The position numbers and the translations under genes were made by a program. This document shows positions 6,164-6,227 of a stretch of 6,227 nucleotides of DNA, one piece after another. Position 1 is the stretch's first letter; each line of letters starts with the position of its first letter. Below the pieces are notes generated by a model, which ran no database searches, was not told where the DNA came from, and was given only the letters and a program-made list of their open reading frames with translations. This stretch comes from Candidatus Zixiibacteriota bacterium (GTDB taxonomy: Bacteria; Zixibacteria; MSB-5A5; RBG-16-43-9): assembly GCA_029858245.1 (NCBI GenBank), contig JAOUFL010000144.1, positions 1 to 6,227 on the forward strand, read 5' to 3'.

Positions 6164-6227
6164 CTATTTCACAAAAACCATCTTCCTTGTCTCTGTAAAC
6201 TCCCCAGCCTTCAATCTATAAAAGTAG
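6164..6227 (-). CDS. C-terminal end of an exported protein with FlgD-like / type IX sorting tail (partial)
   Basis: Only the last 20 codons and the TAG stop (6166-6164) are inside the window; the gene continues beyond the right edge. The tail reads YFYRLKAGEF then TETRKMVFVK. This is the typical ending of large secreted or surface proteins in the FCB group and neighbouring phyla: aromatic Y-F-Y, R-L-x-A-G, then a basic residue and a hydrophobic strand ending in Lys. Such a domain is a FlgD-like Ig fold or Por sorting signal, recognised by the type IX machinery where that exists. The nature of the upstream protein cannot be seen. A strong leftward terminator lies about 85 bases past the stop, and a decayed copy of the same tail lies at 5853-5945. 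Confidence 0.7.
   Translation of the reverse strand, partial: YFYRLKAGEFTETRKMVFVK

Overview
The window looks like chromosomal DNA of a Gram-negative (diderm) bacterium of moderate GC content. It encodes a TolC-type outer-membrane channel, an exported Cys-rich protein, and a C-terminal tail of the FlgD-like / type IX sorting (Por) type at the right edge, with a decayed copy of such a tail nearby. Those tails, and intergenic spaces full of short GC-rich palindromes, fit a lineage of the FCB group or a neighbouring uncultured candidate phylum. That assignment is inference from family knowledge; no rRNA or marker gene is present.

Left block, minus strand (1-1251). A small exported Cys-rich protein gene (856-1251) is followed 78 bases later by the start of a TolC/CusC-like outer-membrane factor (777 down to 1, cut by the window edge). 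The latter uses a GTG start behind a strong Shine-Dalgarno sequence. Together they read as the beginning of an efflux operon, probably for a heavy metal such as copper, whose periplasmic adaptor and RND pump would lie beyond the left edge. A sigma70-like promoter is placed just upstream of the Cys-rich gene.

Middle block, plus strand. After a 287-base AT-rich divergent spacer (1252-1538) with no gene and no convincing plus-strand promoter comes a complete 14-helix DHA2 (EmrB/QacA-type) drug:proton antiporter (1539-2909). A 211-base spacer with a small GC hairpin follows. Then come two genes that probably work together: an SPFH/Band-7 protein of the YdjI ('virion core protein') type with three C-terminal zinc ribbons (3121-4239), and an unrecognised soluble protein with two zinc ribbons and a clear internal duplication (4363-5760). 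In Bacillus, YdjI acts in a membrane-stress module with PspA and zinc-ribbon partners, so this pair may be a PspA-less or split version of such a module.

Right block (5761-6227). This 403-base gene-free stretch holds a decayed minus-strand FlgD-like/sorting-tail remnant with two in-frame stops, a 16-base perfect palindrome, a strong minus-strand intrinsic terminator, and two further palindromic repeat units. It ends in the last 20 codons of an intact minus-strand gene carrying the same kind of tail, which the terminator presumably serves. Short palindromic units of a few recurring types lie in every intergenic space except the divergent one, giving the spacers a mosaic look.
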